This document shows positions 31,986-35,575 of a stretch of DNA of 35,575 nucleotides, one piece after another. A model generated the notes under the pieces. The model did not search any database and was not told where the DNA came from. It saw nothing but the letters and a program-made list of their open reading frames with translations. A program made the translations under genes and the position numbers. Source of the stretch: Scytalidium lignicola (lineage: Eukaryota; Ascomycota; Leotiomycetes); NCBI GenBank assembly GCA_002812745.2, contig NCSJ02000407.1:1-35575 (forward strand), in the 5' to 3' direction. The stretch's first letter is position 1. Every line of letters begins with the position of its first letter.

Positions 31986-32659
31986 TCACCTCAGACCATA
32001 ATCAGATGCCAGGAATTGCTGATTAATGAGAGAAATGGCAGCAGTTAGATGTTTTAATCCTCGCATACCTTTCTGGATAGTCCTATATCCAGAGACGTAT
32101 GTATCTGCGCACCCAATAAAACAGTGAATTAGCGCGGCATCTTGAAAAGCCAGAGGCAACCAGTATTCTGTTATGGGATTCCATCCTGCCATGTTTTCCA
32201 GGGAAAACAAATATTTCGAGATCGTAGTGCTAACTGATAAAACGTCAATTACTTGTATTAAAGATAAAATTCTAGATTGTGAGAAAGAATACAGTAGAAG
32301 AGAAGATCATGCATGTATAGTTCTAGTTTAATAGCGGTCTGGTCGAATGGATCAACACCTGGGATCTGGCGTATTCGAAACTTAGATGTAGCCATAAAGA
32401 GCCCTTGTTTATCTTCATTATTACCTGAACTCTTCTCTCTGCGGCGAGTAGCAAGAGTTTCGCAGGGACCTCGTTTCTGACAGCTACTCTTAAGTTTAGA
32501 GTGTTTGCGGATCCTAGCTCTTAATATCCCATCAATGCCCTTTGAATGTAATGACATGTTGATAAATTCAAATTGCAGTGGTGCGGATCCAGTCTCATTA
32601 CCATTTCCTATAGCTAGTTTAGATTTTGTGAGTATCCATTCAAATGAAGATCTTCAGTT
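31986..32659 (-). pseudogene. Fungal transcription-factor-like protein (Fungal_trans_2/DUF3468 type), truncated
   Basis: The minus-strand frame from about 32659 reads LQFEFINMSLHSKGIDGILR and GVDPFDQTAIKLELYMHDLL, then passes a 59-bp intron (32234-32292, donor GTATTC, acceptor TTATCAG; TAC T|TT joins FY to FSTTISKYL) into FSLENMAGWNPITEYWLPLA and FQDAALIHCFIGCADTYVSG. The F-[VI]-N-x-S entry, 'DPF' segment and 'W-LP-A-x-x-D-A-A-L-x-H' segment are features of Fungal_trans_2 (DUF3468) proteins, which are often C6 transcription-factor-like. No Zn2Cys6 domain is seen and no ATG precedes the conserved FEFIN. At 31986-31992 a TGA interrupts; the likely continuation (SEVIATGDG) is in another frame and then decays. 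This is a 5'- and 3'-incomplete remnant. Confidence 0.6.
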
Positions 32660-33687
32660 TAGAGGACGAACTGCCTTTAAGGCAGCCCCTTTTCCACAGG
32701 CTTGGTGCTTTCCCAGGGCCATTAGGGTAGTGAAATAATAACGCTACCTGGTGCCTAGCAAGTGTATCTGGATCAATGCCCATCGAAAATACTACCTCTG
32801 AAGGGGAACTCATGATATGGTAGTTTCTAGCTGCACTCAAAGTTTACGGCGAGTGATGCTTAGGAACATACTGAATCGAAAAGGTGACAGAGCTATTCAG
32901 TTGCTATGGTTTCTTAATTATTTTTTACTCTTGAAAGGTCTAATATAGAAATATCATTACTAAACATAAGGAATCTCGGCATATTAGAAGTCTATCGTTT
33001 TTCGGACTAGTCTACCTACCCATTATAAATCAATCGAACTTAAGGCGCTAGCTTTAATTAGGGTGCGAAAATTCGGCTGAAAGAGGAAATTCCCTTGTTT
33101 CAATATTATGGGTCCGTCCACTTATAGCCTACTATCTAGTCAACGATATTTCCTTGGCATTTCAACTATTACGGTAAAACAAAGGAACACACACTCTACG
33201 TAGAAACTTCTAGAGGATTAATATTTGTTAGAGCAACTTAACAAATCTCCATCCATCAAGTATTTGTACGGAGCTAATTAGCCGATTAACGGAAACCAGT
33301 TCAGGTATTAAGGTAGCGTGAGAGCAGTAAGGCTTATATAATTATCTAAACAGTTTTGGAAGAGGATTTGTTGCTTGGTAGAATAAGAGATGGGATCTTC
33401 AATGGGGGGGGAGGGAAGTTCTCTGCCACAAGTGGAGACGAGGCCAAGATATTATTCTGCAGAGCCGTTCACTAATTTGGCAAACACTTTATATTAATTT
33501 GTTCAAATTCGGTATCGATCATTTTGGAAGAAGATACAGGCTGCTAACGTTGGTAAGCATAGAAGGTGGCCCGATAAAGTATAAAATACTCTGGAATGAT
33601 CTTGACCAACCTACGTTCTACAGAATATACATTGACTCAATCTGAAATTTACCATCACGTCATTTCATCGGTGACTACTAAATCGGG
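32660..33687. other. Intergenic upstream of the dehydrogenase
   Basis: AT-rich with no recognised gene. The section near 32660-32840 may hold the lost 5' end of the minus-strand transcription-factor-like gene, but no domain can be read. The last 300 bases are the dehydrogenase 5' flank; a GGGGGGGG run occurs at about 33403-33410. Confidence 0.4.
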
Positions 33688-34982
33688 ATGAATTCCTACA
33701 CATGGAATACCACTGCAGAGGAGGTAGCAGCAGATTGCCAAGACCAGATCGCCAACAAGACAGTTCTTATTACCGGTACAACTCCTAAGGGGTTAGGCGC
33801 CACGTTTGCTATAATTATTTCAAAATATGGACCAGCATGCATCATTTTAGCAACTCGCGATATTACAGAAGCCGAGAAAACAGCTAAAGACATTGCTATC
33901 GTTGCACCTTCAGTCCGCACTAGGGTAGTTGAGATTGACCTGGCATCCATAGACAGTGTCAGGAGGGGAGCTAATAAGATCAATTTACTTGATGAACATA
34001 TCGATGTTCTAGTCAATAACGCAGGTATTATGGCACCTCCATTCTCGAAGACTACGGATGATATCGAGCGCCAATTCGGAACTAATCAAATTGGTCACTT
34101 CCTACTAACAAACCTCCTCTTACCAAATATGTTGGCACGGAAAGTACCATTCAGAGTGGTCAATGTGTCCAGTGGTGGCTACCGTTATAGTCCCGTTCGC
34201 TTTGAGGATTGGAGCTTTGATGTAAAGAATACCCAAAACTAATTCAACATTGAAAAACACAACTAATCTCAACAACTGACGAGACATAGAACGACAAAGC
34301 ATATAATCGTTGGATTGCATATGGTCAATCCAAGTCCGCTAACCTGCTCTTCTCTGTAGCGCTTGCACATAAATTTGGCAAGCAGGGTCTGGTCTCAGTC
34401 AGCCTTCATCCAGGAGTTATCATGACGAACTTGAGTAGAAATCTGGAAATGGAAGCATTTGAGGAAATTGGTAATTAATCACATAATAAGCCATGCTGTT
34501 TGAGATATTTCGTTCTCTAATGGCATCATAACAGCTCAGTTTGAACGGACTCTTGGCTACAAGCAATTTTGGGACCGTCCATACGAGTTCAAAACTCCAT
34601 CTCAAGGGGTAGCAACTCATGTATTTGCTGCCTTTCACCCAAGCCTAGATGACCCTAGTAAGTCCACATCCATCCCACGTTATATTTGTTTTGATGGTTA
34701 GAACAAGAACGACGAATGAAATTAATTCATCTTATATCTCTTACAGATTTTAACCTTTCCTGTTCTTTTCACTCCAATATTGTCTTCCTGTCACTTAACA
34801 CGCGACCCGCTAGTTTGCAAAATGCTGATATGTTTGATGGCTTAGAGTTGAATGGCTCCTATCTTGTTGATAGTAAGGTAGTAGAGGCCGGAGATATTAT
34901 CTGTTGGGGTAGGGACCCCATTGATGCGCAGAAACTCTGGGAACTGAGTGAGAATCTTGTGGCTCAGAAGTTTGGCGCTTAA
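33688..34982 (+). CDS. Short-chain dehydrogenase/reductase (retinol dehydrogenase/WWOX-like)
   Basis: Exons 33688-34221, 34290-34470, 34535-34657 and a last exon ending at 34982. Motifs: TGTTPKGLG nucleotide-binding loop (residues 29-37), NNAG (110-113), NVSSGG with the catalytic Ser (about 161-162), and YGQSK with catalytic Tyr189 and Lys193. The C-part has SVSLHPGVIMTNLSR and RPYEFKTPSQGVATHVFAAF. Introns 1 (68 bp, GTAAAG...CATAG) and 2 (64 bp, GTAATT...ACAG) join in frame. Intron 3 starts at 34658 (GTAAGT) and may end at 34746 (357 aa) or at 34845 (324 aa, giving DDPKLNGSYLVDSK); the shorter form fits the family better. The enzyme class uses NAD(P) to oxidise or reduce alcohols or carbonyls; the substrate is not predictable. 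All visible catalytic residues are present and the gene appears intact. Confidence 0.85.
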
Positions 34983-35575
34983 GTGTTTATGAAGGAACAA
35001 AGAGGCAGCTAAGCAAAGTGGCAATATTCCTGAGCGAACGATACAGTATCATCATACGGAAGATACACGGATACCCTATTGACGGGTATACGAGGTATGT
35101 TACAGTTAATTACTAACATTTACAAAACTAATTGAATTTTCTTATTTATATACTTTTTTCTATCTTGAAATATATAGTTTTATATTCATAACCTTCCTTT
35201 ATAATAATGAAAACAACTTGATTTTATTATCTTCTAACTTATTCAACTGTATAAGAGAAATATCTTAGGCTAATAAAATCTTAAACACTTTCTCAAACTT
35301 TGTATCTTATATATATTATAATATTTTAACATGTATACATGTTTAGAAAGATAAGATTAATTTTTTATTATTAACAATTAATTAAAGTAAACTTAATAAG
35401 TAAGTAGATTCTTTGTTAAATAACTTATTTTAATTTTAAGTTATTGATTAATTCAAGAATATAAGTATTGTATATTATGATTTTATACTAGAATGTTATA
35501 AGGTATATTATTATTATTAAAATTAATATATAATATAATTACCTAGAGTTAATGTTGTAATTGACAAAACCTTTG
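34983..35575. other. 3' flank followed by AT-rich block
   Basis: About 110 bases of normal composition follow the dehydrogenase. From about 35100 to the window end the sequence is very AT-rich with no readable frame, like the block at 1-288, and is probably RIP-mutated repeat sequence continuing beyond the window. Confidence 0.5.

Noticed and set aside
1..35575. CRISPR arrays, tRNA and rRNA genes
   Set aside because: No regularly spaced repeats and no cloverleaf or rRNA-like segments noticed; CRISPR is not expected in a fungal genome.

Overview
The window looks like an accessory, repeat-rich part of a filamentous ascomycete (Pezizomycotina) genome. Reasons: short spliceosomal introns (about 49-80 bp, with GCTAAC/CTGAC-type branch sites), a HET-domain gene, a TPR-CHAT gene, fungal MFS transporters, and two very AT-rich blocks whose transposon genes carry many in-frame TAA/TAG/TGA codons at positions expected to be Gln, Trp or Arg. 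That pattern is the usual mark of RIP (repeat-induced point mutation). Single Ns scattered in or beside A/T runs suggest homopolymer uncertainty in the assembly.

Layout. 1-7209: a Ty1/copia 5' fragment (LTR plus gag, + strand) meets a long Ty3/gypsy element (- strand), both RIP-degraded. 7277-7771: an unidentified RIP-degraded reading frame. 8500-10587 (-): HET-domain gene with two in-frame TAA codons. 11579-13466: complete pogo/Fot1-type DNA transposon with perfect 45-bp inverted repeats and a stop-riddled transposase. 13707-14300 (-) and 15835-16745 (-): two decayed genes whose C-termini share a tandem-repeated 'S-x-F/Y ... QGN' motif resembling the HET-s type of fungal amyloid signalling motif. 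18185-20047 (+): intact seven-exon sugar transporter. 22232-23155 (+) and 23475-26428 (-): a convergent pair, a candidate gasdermin-like protein and a TPR-CHAT caspase-like protease. 26764-26880 (+): first residues of a third defence-like family, followed by LTR-like sequence. 28636-29085 (-): intact DUF423 membrane-protein gene. 30315-31526 (+): MFS transporter with an internal deletion. 31986-32659 (-): broken fungal transcription-factor-like gene. 33688-34982 (+): apparently intact short-chain dehydrogenase. The window ends in another AT-rich block.

Taken together, the HET gene, the two amyloid-tail genes, the CHAT/gasdermin-like pair and the truncated N-terminus look like a decayed cluster of allorecognition or programmed-cell-death genes. 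Every member carries a visible lesion, whereas three metabolic or housekeeping-type genes (sugar transporter, DUF423, dehydrogenase) have full reading frames once introns are removed. The shared C-terminal motif of the two genes near 13.7 and 15.9 kb, and the CHAT/gasdermin-like pair, are the most interesting parts of the window.
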